Counted from the first letter of the stretch, positions 17,700 to 27,582 are shown. The stretch is 64,000 nt of DNA from Thiomicrorhabdus sp. Milos-T2 (GCF_000702325.1 NZ_KL370891.1:1879306-1943305), one strand, 5' to 3'. A program made the numbers and translations. Notes: generated by a model not told the origin, from the sequence alone.

Positions 17700-20066
17700 A
17701 TGAATATTATGATACTAGAAAAAATTAAAGCCCAATTGAATCTCAATATTCAATATAAAAACATTAATTTTAAGAGTTTACTATCTTCAATCTTAATATC
17801 ATTTTTTATCGCGTTTTCTGCAAATAGCATGGCTTCAGATGAATTGCTTGATGTGGATGATGCCTTTGCTTTGCAACAACCCAATATCAACAATCAAACT
17901 ATTAATATCAACTGGAAGATTGCTAAAGACTACAAACTCTACAAAGACAAAATGAGTGTCACCGCAACCAATATTACGCTTGCGACTCCTCAGTTCTCAA
18001 AATCTGAAACAGTTGATGACATTTTATTTGGTAAGAGCGAAGTATTTCATGACCAAGCGGCGATTACACTGCCCTTTACCGGTAACGCAACAACTACTGT
18101 AATTACCATTAAATACCAAGGTTGTGCCGATAAAATTGGCGTTTGCTATCCACCCCAAACGCGTAACTTTACCTTAAATATTCCTGCCGCAACTCAGTCT
18201 GCTGCAACAAGCTCTAATAGTAATGAACAAAAATTAGGGTCGTTATCAGCCTTAAACCGATTTTTACAACAAGATAACGAGCAGCCTGAGCTGTTAGATG
18301 CAAATGATGCGTTTGCATTTAGTCATGAAATAAAAAATGGACAACTTGAATTAACCTGGGATATTGCTCACGGCTACCATCTTTACAAAGATAAATTCAA
18401 AGCAACGGTAATTCAAGGTGATGCAACTTTACAACCTTTAACACTTCCTAAAGCAGAACTCATTGATGATGAATTATTTGGTAAAACACTGGTTTTTCAT
18501 GGTTTGACATCAGGGACATTACCTATTTCAGCCATTAAGGATAAAGCGACGATTCAAATTGAATACCAAGGGTGTTCGGCTGAATCCGGTGTTTGTTACC
18601 CGCCTGTTAAAAAACAAATTGAAATCAACGCTTCCGAAGTTAATGCAACGAATAATGTCCAGGGTAATATCCAGGATAAAACTCAGGATAACAGTGCTGC
18701 TAACAGTACTACTGATAGTGCCAACAACTCAACAGACACATCCTCCTCATCTGCAGCAACCAATAAAGAACTCTCAGAAACTGACCAAATTGCTGATACG
18801 CTTAAGAACAGTAGCGTATGGATTGTCATTGCCACCTTCTTTATCTTTGGATTATTGCTAGCCTTTACACCTTGCGTATTTCCAATGATTCCCATTTTAT
18901 CTAGTATTATTGTTGGCCAAGGCGATCAACTGACAACACGTCGCGCTTTTGTCATGTCTCTTGTGTACGTGCTTGCTATGTCAGTCACTTATACCGTTGC
19001 AGGAGTGCTTGCTGGTGTCTTTGGTGAAAACCTTCAAGTGGCATTCCAAAACCCTTGGATCATTGGTAGTTTTTCCATTATTTTTATACTATTAGCCTTC
19101 TCAATGTTTGGCTTTTATGAGCTACAGCTACCAAGTAGCCTGCAGTCAAAACTAACCAATATTTCAAACAAACAACAAGGCGGTACTTTAACTGGTGTTG
19201 CCATTATGGGCTTTTTATCTGCGCTGATTGTTGGCCCATGTGTTGCACCGCCTCTTGCAGGCGCTTTAATTTACATTGGCCAAACAGGTGATGCATTACT
19301 TGGCGGTACCGCTCTATTTGCTATGAGCATGGGGATGGGCTTACCTCTTCTACTTCTAGGAACTTCGGCAGGCAAACTTTTACCGAGAGCTGGAGCGTGG
19401 ATGGATAATGTTAAAGCCGTATTTGGGGTAATGCTAATTGGTATTGCGATCTGGATGGCAGAACGAATTATGCCTGCAGAACTTGCCATGCTAAGTTGGG
19501 CTTTACTCTTTATGATGTCAGCGGTTTATCTAGGTGCGTTTGAAAGTACCTCAGAAAAATCAGGTTGGTTAAAACTTGCAAAAGGATTTGGCCTAGCTCT
19601 ATTCTTCTACGGAACCATGTTATTAATCGGTTTATTAGGTGGAAGCACTCAAATGTTTCAACCTTTAAAAGTGTTTCAAGGTGGTTCTTCAGGCGCTCAA
19701 ATACAGTCTGAACACTTAAGCTTTAAAACGATTAAATCAATTTCAGATTTAGATGCTGAATTAGCTAAAGGCAAGCCAGTTATGCTCGATTTCTATGCGG
19801 ATTGGTGTATTAGCTGTAAAGAGATGGAAGCGCAAACCTTTACCGACCAAGGCGTTCACCAAGCTCTTAAAGGCGTAACTTTAATTCAAGCTGATGTCAC
19901 TGCTAACGATAAAGTAGACAAAGCGTTAATGAAAAAATTCGGAATTATTGGACCGCCTGCCATTCTGTTTTTTGATAAGTCAGGTACCGAACAAAAAGTT
20001 CAACGCGTTGTTGGCTTTAAAGAGCCAGAAGCTTTTATTAACAACATCAATAATGCTTTTAAATAA
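17700..20066 (+). CDS. dsbD: Thiol:disulfide interchange protein DsbD with duplicated N-terminal domain
   Basis: DsbD carries reducing power from cytoplasmic thioredoxin across the inner membrane to periplasmic disulfide reductants. The protein has 788 residues, against about 565 in E. coli. The extra length is a second alpha domain: residues about 48-170 and 200-320 both start D-x-x-DAFAF/L and both carry the Cys pair GC-x5-VCYPP (Cys about 142/148 and 292/298). An S/T/N-rich linker follows. The membrane domain has FTPCVFPMIP (about 391) and GPCVAPP (about 512). The C-terminal thioredoxin domain has WCISC (about 702-705). Every cysteine pair of the relay is present. The signal region is long; a start at 17709 is also possible. 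Confidence 0.94.
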   Translation: MNIMILEKIKAQLNLNIQYKNINFKSLLSSILISFFIAFSANSMASDELLDVDDAFALQQPNINNQTININWKIAKDYKLYKDKMSVTATNITLATPQFSKSETVDDILFGKSEVFHDQAAITLPFTGNATTTVITIKYQGCADKIGVCYPPQTRNFTLNIPAATQSAATSSNSNEQKLGSLSALNRFLQQDNEQPELLDANDAFAFSHEIKNGQLELTWDIAHGYHLYKDKFKATVIQGDATLQPLTLPKAELIDDELFGKTLVFHGLTSGTLPISAIKDKATIQIEYQGCSAESGVCYPPVKKQIEINASEVNATNNVQGNIQDKTQDNSAANSTTDSANNSTDTSSSSAATNKELSETDQIADTLKNSSVWIVIATFFIFGLLLAFTPCVFPMIPILSSIIVGQGDQLTTRRAFVMSLVYVLAMSVTYTVAGVLAGVFGENLQVAFQNPWIIGSFSIIFILLAFSMFGFYELQLPSSLQSKLTNISNKQQGGTLTGVAIMGFLSALIVGPCVAPPLAGALIYIGQTGDALLGGTALFAMSMGMGLPLLLLGTSAGKLLPRAGAWMDNVKAVFGVMLIGIAIWMAERIMPAELAMLSWALLFMMSAVYLGAFESTSEKSGWLKLAKGFGLALFFYGTMLLIGLLGGSTQMFQPLKVFQGGSSGAQIQSEHLSFKTIKSISDLDAELAKGKPVMLDFYADWCISCKEMEAQTFTDQGVHQALKGVTLIQADVTANDKVDKALMKKFGIIGPPAILFFDKSGTEQKVQRVVGFKEPEAFINNINNAFK

Positions 20067-20136
20067 ATAAAATCTCTATTGCAGTTACTTCCTCCAAGAT
20101 TTAACTGCAACTCACTCTATGCAACCCTCTCTAATT

Positions 20137-20295
20137 GAGACCTTTGCACGAGAGTATGCACGAGTAAAAATGGTTAAAATTCACCTTATTTTTGTTGAAA
20201 AACTTGCGAATAGCTAGCTACTCCCTGCACTTTCCGCCGCAATAAGGTAAATTTTTCCTCATTTTTCTTTCGCACCTATCTCGTGCAAAGGTCTC
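20137..20295. mobile_element. MITE-like element, copy 2 (short form, inverted)
   Basis: This copy is 159 bp with the same 17-bp ends as copy 1, in the opposite orientation. It lacks about 25 bp (GTCGCCC...GGGGTAC) found in the long form. Perfect 5-bp flanking duplication TAATT. It lies in the dsbD-aroQ spacer. Confidence 0.85.
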
Positions 20296-20463
20296 TAATT
20301 ATAAAACCTCTTTTTTATATATTTTCTAGCACATTCAAAACAGAACGCATCATTTCACGTTAAAAACCTTTTAGTTTTATTGTTATTTACGTAGAGATAT
20401 CACAACAGTTACGTTATAATTCAGCCATTAAATTACTTGTAAACTCGCTGACAAAGGCAAGCT

Positions 20464-20904
20464 ATGGCAACGATTCTGCTAATTAATGGACCAAACCTCA
20501 ATATGCTAGGGCGCAGAGAACCTGAAATTTACGGTTCAGAAACCTTAAATGATGTTGTGGAAGGCTTAGTTGAACTCGCGGATGAATATAACGTGCGTCT
20601 TTTTGACTTTCAAAGTAATGCAGAACATGAAATTGTTGAACGTATTCATCAAGCAATGGATGATGGAACCAACTACATCATTATTAACCCTGCCGCTTTT
20701 ACACACACTAGTGTCGCGATACGTGATGCTTTAGCCACCATTAATGTGCCTTTTATTGAAGTTCACTTGTCTAACATTTACAAACGTGAAGCATTTAGAA
20801 AACACTCCTATTTTTCTGACATAGCGGAAGGTGTAATAGCTGGATTAGGTACTAAAGGCTACCAACTGGCTTTAGAAGCCGCTGTTGAAAAATTAGAAGA
20901 TTAA
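20464..20904 (+). CDS. aroQ: Type II 3-dehydroquinate dehydratase
   Basis: AroQ removes water from 3-dehydroquinate in the shikimate pathway. The length of 146 residues is normal for type II. The active-site blocks are all present: [16 protein letters not shown] (loop with catalytic Arg and Tyr), [33 protein letters not shown] with the catalytic His, and [34 protein letters not shown] precedes the ATG. The order aroQ-accB-accC is a widely conserved gammaproteobacterial cluster, and 114 bp separate it from accB. Confidence 0.97.
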   Translation: MATILLINGPNLNMLGRREPEIYGSETLNDVVEGLVELADEYNVRLFDFQSNAEHEIVERIHQAMDDGTNYIIINPAAFTHTSVAIRDALATINVPFIEVHLSNIYKREAFRKHSYFSDIAEGVIAGLGTKGYQLALEAAVEKLED

Positions 20905-21018
20905 AAAGCTTCTAATTTAAACAAATACAAAGCAAATACAAAACAACCAAATTGTGCAGTAATGCGCTTAACCCAATTTTTAAAAATTGATACCTAAAAT
21001 AAGAACAGAGGATACAAC

Positions 21019-21483
21019 ATGGATATTCGTTCAATTCGTAAACTAATTGAAATTGTAGAGCAATCAGATATTGCTGAAATTGAAATCAAAGAAGGCGAAC
21101 ACAACATTCGTATCTCTCGCAGCAAAGAACAAGTTATGGTTTCTGCGCCCGTTGCAGCGGCACCCGCTCCGGTTGCAGCAGCTCCAGTAGCCGCGCCTGC
21201 GGCTGCGGCTGCGGCTCCAGCAGCAGAAGCGACTTCTTCTGAAGCGAATGGTCATAAAGTCACCTCTCCAATGGTCGGAACATTTTACTCGTCACCGTCT
21301 CCTGATGCGGGTGCATTTGTAAAAGTTGGCGACAAAGTTTCTGAAGGCGACACCTTATGTATCATTGAAGCAATGAAAATCATGAACCCTATTGAATCTG
21401 ATAAAACAGGAACAATTAAACAAATTGTTGCCGTAAATGGCGAACCAGTTGAGTTTGGTCAAACACTATTCATCATTGAATAA
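21019..21483 (+). CDS. accB: Biotin carboxyl carrier protein of acetyl-CoA carboxylase
   Basis: BCCP carries biotin between the carboxylase and transferase halves of acetyl-CoA carboxylase, the first step of fatty acid synthesis. The 154 residues show an N-terminal helical part, an Ala/Pro linker (about 43-72) and the biotinyl domain, with biotin attached to Lys in [12 protein letters not shown]. The linker is a GC-rich repeat of GCx codons that creates a long open frame on the other strand; that frame is not a gene. accC follows 10 bp later. Confidence 0.97.
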   Translation: MDIRSIRKLIEIVEQSDIAEIEIKEGEHNIRISRSKEQVMVSAPVAAAPAPVAAAPVAAPAAAAAAPAAEATSSEANGHKVTSPMVGTFYSSPSPDAGAFVKVGDKVSEGDTLCIIEAMKIMNPIESDKTGTIKQIVAVNGEPVEFGQTLFIIE

Positions 21484-21493
21484 GGGAAGCAGT

Positions 21494-22843
21494 ATGATTG
21501 AAAAAATTCTAATTGCTAACCGTGGAGAAATTGCCCTACGTGTTGTAAGAGCTTGTAAAGAACTAGGGATTAAAACGGTTGCGGTTCATTCAACCGCTGA
21601 CACTGATTTAAAGCACGTTTTATTAGCCGATGAGTCCGTTTGTATTGGACCTCCAGCTTCAACAAACAGTTATTTAAATATGGCCGCAATCATTTCTGCC
21701 GCAGAGGTTACCGATGCAGAAGCGATTCACCCTGGTTATGGTTTCCTATCTGAAAATGCTGACTTTGCAGAACGCGTTGAAGAAAGCGGATTTCATTTTA
21801 TTGGTCCAAAAGCTGAAACTATCCGAATTATGGGTGACAAGGTTTCTGCTATTCGTGCAATGAAAGCGGCTGGCGTTCCAACCGTTCCTGGCTCAGGTGG
21901 TCCTCTTGGTGAAGATGATGCTGAAAACCACCGTATTGCAAAAGAGATTGGTTATCCCATCATCATCAAAGCATCGGGTGGTGGTGGTGGCCGCGGTATG
22001 CGAGTCGTGCATACTGAAGCCAGCCTTCTTAAATCAATTCAGTTAACTAAGTCTGAAGCAGGAAGTTTCTTTGGTAACCCTGAAGTTTACATGGAAAAGT
22101 TCTTAGAGAACCCTCGCCATGTTGAAATTCAAGTTTTAGCTGATGGACAAGGCAATGCGGTTCACTTAGGTGAACGAGACTGTTCAATGCAACGTCGCCA
22201 CCAAAAAGTGGTTGAAGAAGCCCCTGCACCGGGCGTAACTGAAGAGCAACGTAATACCATTGGTGCCGCTTGTGTTAACGCTTGTATTGAAATTAACTAC
22301 CGTGGTGCGGGAACTTTTGAGTTCTTATACGAAAATGGCGAGTTCTATTTCATTGAAATGAACACACGTTTACAAGTTGAGCACTGCGTAACCGAGATGG
22401 TAACCGGCATTGACTTGGTTAAAGCTCAAATTGAAGTAGCCGCCGGTATGCCGTTAACGCTTAAACAAGAAGACATTAAACTGACGGGTCATGCCATTGA
22501 GTGTCGTGTAAATGCAGAAAACCCATCACGTAACTTTATGCCTTCTCCAGGTAAAATCGATAGATTACACTTACCTGGTGGTTTAGGAGTACGTTGGGAT
22601 TCGCACATTTACACTGGCTACTCTGTACCACCTCATTATGATTCAATGATTGGTAAGTTAATCTGTTTTGGTAGCTGTCGTAAAACCGCTGTAGCTCGCA
22701 TGGACAGTGCCCTAAGTGAAATGGTGATTAAAGGTATTGATACCAATATTCGCCTACAACGCGAAATCATGAATGACGGTGGTTTCCAAGATGGTGGACG
22801 TAATATTCACTACCTTGAAGAGCGTTTAGAACACTTAGTTTAA
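21494..22843 (+). CDS. accC: Biotin carboxylase subunit of acetyl-CoA carboxylase
   Basis: AccC carboxylates the biotin on BCCP using ATP and bicarbonate. ATG at 21494, with GGGAAG nine bases upstream, gives 449 residues, equal to the E. coli protein. It begins [25 protein letters not shown]. The ATP-grasp glycine loop is [14 protein letters not shown], and the metal and catalytic residues lie in [30 protein letters not shown]. Translation is probably coupled to accB, ten bases away. An upstream in-frame extension to 21437 lies within accB and is not used. Confidence 0.97.
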   Translation: MIEKILIANRGEIALRVVRACKELGIKTVAVHSTADTDLKHVLLADESVCIGPPASTNSYLNMAAIISAAEVTDAEAIHPGYGFLSENADFAERVEESGFHFIGPKAETIRIMGDKVSAIRAMKAAGVPTVPGSGGPLGEDDAENHRIAKEIGYPIIIKASGGGGGRGMRVVHTEASLLKSIQLTKSEAGSFFGNPEVYMEKFLENPRHVEIQVLADGQGNAVHLGERDCSMQRRHQKVVEEAPAPGVTEEQRNTIGAACVNACIEINYRGAGTFEFLYENGEFYFIEMNTRLQVEHCVTEMVTGIDLVKAQIEVAAGMPLTLKQEDIKLTGHAIECRVNAENPSRNFMPSPGKIDRLHLPGGLGVRWDSHIYTGYSVPPHYDSMIGKLICFGSCRKTAVARMDSALSEMVIKGIDTNIRLQREIMNDGGFQDGGRNIHYLEERLEHLV

Positions 22844-22860
22844 CCTTCTTCTGTCTTTAT

Positions 22861-23040
22861 TAACCACGAAGACACGAAGGCATGAAGTAAAAGAGAATTA
22901 AATTGAGAGCTTTACACCTAACGGCTACAAAGCTCTCGGATTATCTGCTCTCAGAAATAAACTGAATAAACTTACCAGGCCTGGTAAGTTCATTCAGTTT
23001 ATTATCGGTTTTCTTCGTGCTTTCGTGTCTTCGTGGTTTT
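22861..23040. repeat. Paired CACGAAG inverted-repeat element between accC and prmA
   Basis: The left arm AACCACGAAGACACGAAGGC and the right arm CTTCGTGCTTTCGTGTCTTCGTGG are near-perfect complements about 125 bp apart. At the centre AAACTGAATAAACTTACC runs into its own complement through the 12-bp palindrome, so the unit can fold into one nested hairpin. No coding capacity. Confidence 0.8.
22974..22985. repeat. 12-bp palindrome ACCAGGCCTGGT, copy 5
   Basis: Exact copy at the centre of a larger palindrome (AACTGAATAAACTT on one side, AAGTTCATTCAGTT on the other). It sits inside the paired CACGAAG element. Confidence 0.9.
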
Positions 23041-23074
23041 TACATTTTATAAATCGCAAATTATTGGAAATTTT

Positions 23075-23953
23075 ATGGCTTGGATTCAAATAAATACCGC
23101 CGTTGAGGAAGCATTGGCAGAACCCTTATCCGATGCTTTAATGGAATGTGAAGCCGCTTCAGTTACATTTGAAGATGCAAAAGACCAACCTATTTTTGAA
23201 CCTGAGATTGGTACAACGCCCATTTGGGGATTAACCAAAGTTATTGGTTTATTTGATGCAGAAATCGACAGCAAAGCAGTTATTGATCGCTTAACCCAAA
23301 TGATTCCACAAGTGAAAGCTGAACAATACAAGGTTGAGCAACTAGAAGACAAAGATTGGATTCGTGCTTGGATGGATCAATTTAAACCCATGCAATTTGG
23401 CGATAGACTTTGGATTGTGCCAAGCTGGTGTGAACCACCACAAGCAGATGCAATCAATTTAATGCTAGACCCTGGAATGGCATTCGGCACGGGTACCCAC
23501 CCTACTACTTCATTATGCTTAACTTGGCTGGATCAAAATACACCTACAAACCTACAAGTCATAGATTATGGTTGTGGATCAGGTGTTTTAGCGTTAGCCG
23601 CTAAACAACTGGGGGCAAATAACGTTAAAGGAACAGATATTGATCCTCAGGCAATTATCGCCAGTAAACAAAATGCTGAACGTAATCATGCTGAAATTGA
23701 TTTTGCCTTGGTAAAAGACTTTAATTCTGAGCCTGTCGATTTGATTGTTGCCAACATTCTTGCCGGACCACTTAAAGAGCTTTCTCCTGAATTTGACAGA
23801 CTCCTTAAGCCTGGCGGAACATTAGTGCTCTCTGGTCTATTATCTAACCAAGCAGATGAATTAATTAAGCATTATAAAACCCAAGGAATTGATCTTCATA
23901 CCCTTCAAACAAAAGAAGAATGGGGACTTTTAGCGGGTACAAAAAATCAATAA
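23075..23953 (+). CDS. prmA: Ribosomal protein L11 methyltransferase
   Basis: PrmA methylates ribosomal protein L11 with S-adenosylmethionine. ATG at 23075, with TTGGAAA upstream, gives 292 residues, the usual length. An N-terminal substrate-recognition domain (MAWIQINTAVEEALAEPLSDALMECEA) is followed by the class I methyltransferase fold. There the SAM loop is VIDYGCGSGVLALAAKQLGA (about 163-182) and the catalytic-type motif is VANILAGPL. The frame is open to 23033 but has no ribosome site there. It sits between accC and dusB-fis, a conserved order. Confidence 0.95.
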   Translation: MAWIQINTAVEEALAEPLSDALMECEAASVTFEDAKDQPIFEPEIGTTPIWGLTKVIGLFDAEIDSKAVIDRLTQMIPQVKAEQYKVEQLEDKDWIRAWMDQFKPMQFGDRLWIVPSWCEPPQADAINLMLDPGMAFGTGTHPTTSLCLTWLDQNTPTNLQVIDYGCGSGVLALAAKQLGANNVKGTDIDPQAIIASKQNAERNHAEIDFALVKDFNSEPVDLIVANILAGPLKELSPEFDRLLKPGGTLVLSGLLSNQADELIKHYKTQGIDLHTLQTKEEWGLLAGTKNQ

Positions 23954-23954
23954 T

Positions 23955-23981
23955 GGAAACAACCAGGCCTGGTTGTTTTCA
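23955..23981 (+). terminator. Candidate terminator after prmA built around the 12-bp palindrome
   Basis: GGAAACAACCAGG/CCTGGTTGTTTTC is a long, nearly perfect palindrome starting two bases after the prmA stop and ending in TTTTC. The T-run is short, so termination is only likely. Confidence 0.5.
23962..23973. repeat. 12-bp palindrome ACCAGGCCTGGT, copy 6
   Basis: Exact copy forming the centre of the hairpin directly after prmA. Confidence 0.9.
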
Positions 23982-24106
23982 TTCTGGCTGTTCTAGACCT
24001 GAAGCCACAAGAAATAGACAAAAAATCATTTCAAACCCAACAAAATAACCTTTTTTAAAGATTTCCAATTACATATTACATATTAAATATTACGTATTGC
24101 TAATTT

Positions 24107-25084
24107 ATGCTCACAATCGGCCCTTATCAATTTGAACACAATATAGTACTCGCTCCAATGGCCGGTATCACTGACGCTGTATTCAGAGATATTTGCAGAC
24201 AAAATGGCGCTAGCTATACACTTGCAGAGATGGTTGCCTCAAAAAAGCAGCTTTGGGAATCAAAAAAATCCTCCACTCGTCATGTAAATATAAATGACCC
24301 TGAGCCTCGCGCCGTACAATTAATTGGAACTAATCCGCAGGAGTTAGCCGAAGCTGCGGCATGGCAAGTTTCTCAAGGTGCACAAATTATTGATCTTAAT
24401 ATGGGCTGCCCCGCTAAAAAGGTATGTAGTGTGGCTGCAGGTTCTGCATTAATGGGCAATCCAGAAAAGGTTCAAGAAATATTTAATGCGGTCGTTAATG
24501 CCGTTTCTGTGCCCGTTACCGTTAAAACCCGCACGGGAACTGACCGCGAAAATAAAAATGCGCTTCAAATTGCTCAAATAGCCGAGTCCGAGGGCTTAAA
24601 AGCGATAACTATTCATGGTAGAACACGAGATGATAAGTTTCAAGGTAGTGCTGAATACGACACCATAAAAGCGGTTAAAAACCAGGTAAATATCCCGGTT
24701 ATTGCAAATGGCGACATTTGCACCCCCGAACAAGCTCATTTTGTATTAAAATACACGACTGCTGACGGCATTATGATAGGAAGAGCATCTCAAGGTTATC
24801 CTTGGATATTTCGCGAATTAAATCATTATCTTAAGACAGGAAAACAACACAAACCTCCTAGTCTTTCGGAATATCAACAGACCATGTTGCAGCATACGCT
24901 AGGTTTACACGATTTATACGGTGAAACTTTAGGAGTTCGTATCGCCAGAAAACATATTGGCTGGTATACACAGAAACTTCCTAATGGAAACTTGTTACGC
25001 AAAGAGTTTAACCAACTTAACTCAGCAATTGAACAAATGGCGTTACTTAAACGATACTTTAGCAACCTGCTAGGAAACGCTTAA
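24107..25084 (+). CDS. dusB: tRNA-dihydrouridine synthase B
   Basis: DusB reduces uridines in the tRNA D-loop using FMN and NADPH. The 325 residues form an FMN-binding TIM barrel starting with GPYQFEHNIVLAPMAGITDAVFRDICR. The catalytic Cys is in LNMGCPAKKVCS. VTVKTRTG, ITIHGRTRDDKFQG and VIANGDI bind flavin and phosphate, and DGIMIGRASQGYPWIF closes the barrel. It is followed by fis at 110 bp, the dusB-fis pair known across Gammaproteobacteria, where the two genes share a promoter. Confidence 0.96.
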   Translation: MLTIGPYQFEHNIVLAPMAGITDAVFRDICRQNGASYTLAEMVASKKQLWESKKSSTRHVNINDPEPRAVQLIGTNPQELAEAAAWQVSQGAQIIDLNMGCPAKKVCSVAAGSALMGNPEKVQEIFNAVVNAVSVPVTVKTRTGTDRENKNALQIAQIAESEGLKAITIHGRTRDDKFQGSAEYDTIKAVKNQVNIPVIANGDICTPEQAHFVLKYTTADGIMIGRASQGYPWIFRELNHYLKTGKQHKPPSLSEYQQTMLQHTLGLHDLYGETLGVRIARKHIGWYTQKLPNGNLLRKEFNQLNSAIEQMALLKRYFSNLLGNA

Positions 25085-25153
25085 TTTAATCAAGCGTCTA
25101 TCAGTAAAACCCGAATCCTTAGAAGTAAAGCAAACAAAACATAACTGACTCTG

Positions 25154-25202
25154 TGACTAATGACTAATGACTAATGACTAATGACTAATGACTAATGACT
25201 AA
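25154..25202 (+). repeat. Seven tandem TGACTAA heptamers entering the fis start
   Basis: TGACTAA is repeated seven times without a mismatch (49 bp). Every unit junction forms ATGACTAATGACTAA, so each upstream ATG opens a four-codon frame (M-T-N-D) that stops at TAA. Only the last ATG, at 25195, reads on into fis. No Shine-Dalgarno sequence is visible in the array. Confidence 0.95.
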
Positions 25203-25461
25203 TGCTAAACTCGAAGATAGAAGAAAATCAACATCGTTAAGTGAACAAGTCACGGTAACGTTAAAAACTTACTTTAATACGCTTGAAGATCAGAGTGCGA
25301 CTGATGTTTATGAAATGGTACTTCAACAAGTCGAAAAACCGCTTATTGAATTTGTATTACAACAGACAGAAAACAACCAAACACACGCTGCTAATATTTT
25401 AGGGATTAACCGTAATACCCTTAAAAAGAAAATGCAGAAATATGACTTGGATGCAAGCTAG
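25195..25461 (+). CDS. fis: DNA-binding protein Fis
   Basis: Fis is a nucleoid protein and growth-phase regulator of stable RNA genes and recombination. At 88 residues it is slightly shorter than the 98 of E. coli, at the N terminus. The core reads LEDQSATDVYEMVLQQVEKPLIEFVLQQTENNQTHAANILGINRNTLKKKMQKYDL, with the helix-turn-helix in the last 30 residues. The start ATG is the last repeat of a TGACTAA array and has no ribosome site before it. Translation may therefore depend on coupling or on AT-richness upstream. It pairs with dusB. Confidence 0.95.
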   Translation: MTNAKLEDRRKSTSLSEQVTVTLKTYFNTLEDQSATDVYEMVLQQVEKPLIEFVLQQTENNQTHAANILGINRNTLKKKMQKYDLDAS

Positions 25462-25529
25462 ATTTCTATTAAGAATGCCGCTACCACGTCAAACCCCATT
25501 TAATTTTAGTTTTATTTTTGGAGACCTCA

Positions 25530-27092
25530 ATGAAACCAGTTCGTCGCGCTTTAATCAGCGTTTCAGATAAAAGTGGCATTTTAGAATTTGCTGAATCATT
25601 AACTGCAATGAATGTTGCAATCCTTTCAACTGGAGGAACCTATAAAGTTCTTTCGGAAGCAGGTTTACCTGTTACAGAAGTGTCTGAATACACTGGTTTC
25701 CCAGAAATGATGGACGGTCGTGTGAAAACACTGCATCCAAAAATTCATGGTGGACTTTTAGGTCGTCGTGGTACTGATGATGCCATTATGGCAGAACATG
25801 GTATTGATGCGATTGATATGGTAGTGGTTAACCTATACCCATTTGAAGCCACCGTAGCTAATCCTGATTGCAAACTTGAAGATGCCATTGAAAACATCGA
25901 TATTGGTGGCCCAACAATGTTGCGTTCAGCGGCTAAAAACCATAAAGATGTTGCCGTAGTGACTGACCCAACAGACTATGCTCGTATTTTATTAGAATTG
26001 CAAAATAACGATGGACAACTTTGTCACGCAACTCGCTTTGACCTAGCAATTAAAACGTTTGAACAAACGGCACGTTATGACGGTGCAATTTCAAACTACT
26101 TCGGAACCATGTTTTCAGAAGAACAAGAAGATAACTTCCCACGCACCTACAATACTCAGTTTGTTAAAAAACAATCTATGCGTTACGGCGAAAACCCGCA
26201 TCAAAATGCCGCCTTTTATACTGAGCGCAATCCTTCTGAAGCGTCTATTTCAACTGCAACACAAATCCAAGGTAAAGCCCTTTCTTTCAACAACATCGCT
26301 GATACCGATGCAGCTTTAGAGCTAGTTAAGACTTTTGAAGAAACGGCTTGTGTAATTGTTAAACACGCAAATCCTTGCGGTGTTTCTATTGGCGCAACCC
26401 AATTTGAAGCTTATGACAGAGCATACCAAACTGATCCAACTTCTGCATTTGGAGGTATTATCGCTTTCAATACAGAGCTTGATGAACAAACAGCTAAAGC
26501 CATTGTTGAACGTCAGTTTGTTGAAGTGATTATTGCACCAACCGTCTCTGAAGCGGCTAAAAAAGTCGTTGAAGCTAAACAAAATGTTCGCCTACTAGAA
26601 TGTGGTGAATTAGGTGCTCAACAAGCGGCTTATGATTATAAGCGTGTGACAGGTGGCTTACTGGTTCAAGATCGTGACCTAGGAATGGTTGATACCGCTG
26701 ACCTTAAAGTTGTCACTAAAAAAGCGCCAACAGCAGAACAAATGAAAGACCTTATGTTTGCTTGGAAAGTGGCTAAGTTTGTTAAATCAAATGCGATTGT
26801 CTATGTTAAAGACGGCATGACCATTGGTGTGGGTGCAGGTCAAATGAGCCGTGTTTATTCAGCAAAAATTGCCGGTATCAAAGCCGCCGACGAAAGATTA
26901 GAAGTTCCGGGTTCAGTCATGGCTTCAGATGCTTTCTTCCCTTTCCGTGATGGTATTGATGCCGCTGCTGAAGCCGGTATTACTGCAGTCATTCACCCAG
27001 GTGGTTCAATGCGTGATCAAGAAGTGATTGATGCCGCAAATGAACACGGAATTGCAATGGTGTTCACAGGAATGAGACATTTTAAGCATTAA
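25530..27092 (+). CDS. purH: Bifunctional AICAR transformylase / IMP cyclohydrolase
   Basis: PurH carries out the last two steps of IMP synthesis. ATG at 25530 follows GGAGAC and gives 520 residues, the standard size. The N-terminal cyclohydrolase (MGS-like) domain runs from [20 protein letters not shown] through [11 protein letters not shown] and [18 protein letters not shown]. The C-terminal transformylase has [41 protein letters not shown] and [19 protein letters not shown]. It stands next to purD, although the roughly 490 bp between them hold two hairpin elements and a MITE copy. Confidence 0.97.
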   Translation: MKPVRRALISVSDKSGILEFAESLTAMNVAILSTGGTYKVLSEAGLPVTEVSEYTGFPEMMDGRVKTLHPKIHGGLLGRRGTDDAIMAEHGIDAIDMVVVNLYPFEATVANPDCKLEDAIENIDIGGPTMLRSAAKNHKDVAVVTDPTDYARILLELQNNDGQLCHATRFDLAIKTFEQTARYDGAISNYFGTMFSEEQEDNFPRTYNTQFVKKQSMRYGENPHQNAAFYTERNPSEASISTATQIQGKALSFNNIADTDAALELVKTFEETACVIVKHANPCGVSIGATQFEAYDRAYQTDPTSAFGGIIAFNTELDEQTAKAIVERQFVEVIIAPTVSEAAKKVVEAKQNVRLLECGELGAQQAAYDYKRVTGGLLVQDRDLGMVDTADLKVVTKKAPTAEQMKDLMFAWKVAKFVKSNAIVYVKDGMTIGVGAGQMSRVYSAKIAGIKAADERLEVPGSVMASDAFFPFRDGIDAAAEAGITAVIHPGGSMRDQEVIDAANEHGIAMVFTGMRHFKH

Positions 27093-27106
27093 CTTAGCCT
27101 TTCGGA

Positions 27107-27222
27107 AGGGCTTATTTACTTGATCTCTGCGTTGGATTAAAACTTCCGATGCTCACGTACAAAATGTACGCTGCGCTTCGGCTTTTCAATCCGCCTTGAC
27201 CTCAAGCAAAACGCTCCTTCCT
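27107..27222. repeat. Long hairpin element after purH
   Basis: GGAAGGGCTT...CTTGATCTCTGCGTTGGATT on the left pairs with AATCCGCCTTGACCTCAAG...GCTCCTTCC on the right. The apex is CTCACGTACAAAATGTACGCTG. It begins 15 bp after purH and could serve as a 3' end structure. Confidence 0.7.
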
Positions 27223-27235
27223 TTATACACTTTTA

Positions 27236-27419
27236 GAGACCTTTGCACGAGATAGGTGCGAAAGAAAAATGAGGAAAAATTTACCTTATTGCGGCGGAAA
27301 ATGCAGGGAATAGCTAGCTATTCGCAAGTTGTCGCCCACCGGAAGTGCCCTTGGGGTACAACAAAAATAAGGTGAATTTTAACCATTTTTACTCGTACAT
27401 ACTCTCGTGCAAAGGTCTC
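27236..27419. mobile_element. MITE-like element, copy 3 (long form)
   Basis: This copy is 184 bp, nearly identical to copy 1 and in the same orientation. It has the 17-bp ends and the central TAGCTAGCTA. Perfect 5-bp flanking duplication TTTTA. It lies between the two long hairpins of the purH-purD spacer. Confidence 0.87.
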
Positions 27420-27446
27420 TTTTAATGAATTTAATTTAAGAATTAC

Positions 27447-27569
27447 AGTAGTGGCTGTAATTTTTTCTAAAAAAACTCAAGTCAAGGCAGAAAATGTGAG
27501 CTTACAAGTGTAAGTGACCATTTTCGAACGAAGGATTGAGCTTTTTTAGGAAAAATTACAGTCGCTACT
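27447..27569. repeat. Long hairpin element in the purD leader
   Basis: AGTAGTGGCTGTAATTTTTTCT pairs with the complementary arm ending AAAAATTACAGTCGCTACT. Inside, ACTCAA/TTGAG and GAAAATG/CATTTTC continue the stem up to the apex GTGAGCTTACAAGTGTAAGTGA. The structure ends 13 bp before the purD ATG and includes no start codon of its own. It could affect purD expression. Confidence 0.75.
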
Positions 27570-27582
27570 CCGAAGGAAAACT

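Noticed and set aside
21064-21255. A long Arg-rich frame antisense to accB
   Set aside because: It arises from the GC-rich Ala/Pro linker codons of BCCP read backwards.
25154-25202. The TGACTAA array as a phase-variation switch that shifts the fis frame
   Set aside because: The start codon is in the last unit, so changes in unit number leave the fis frame unchanged; only expression level could vary.
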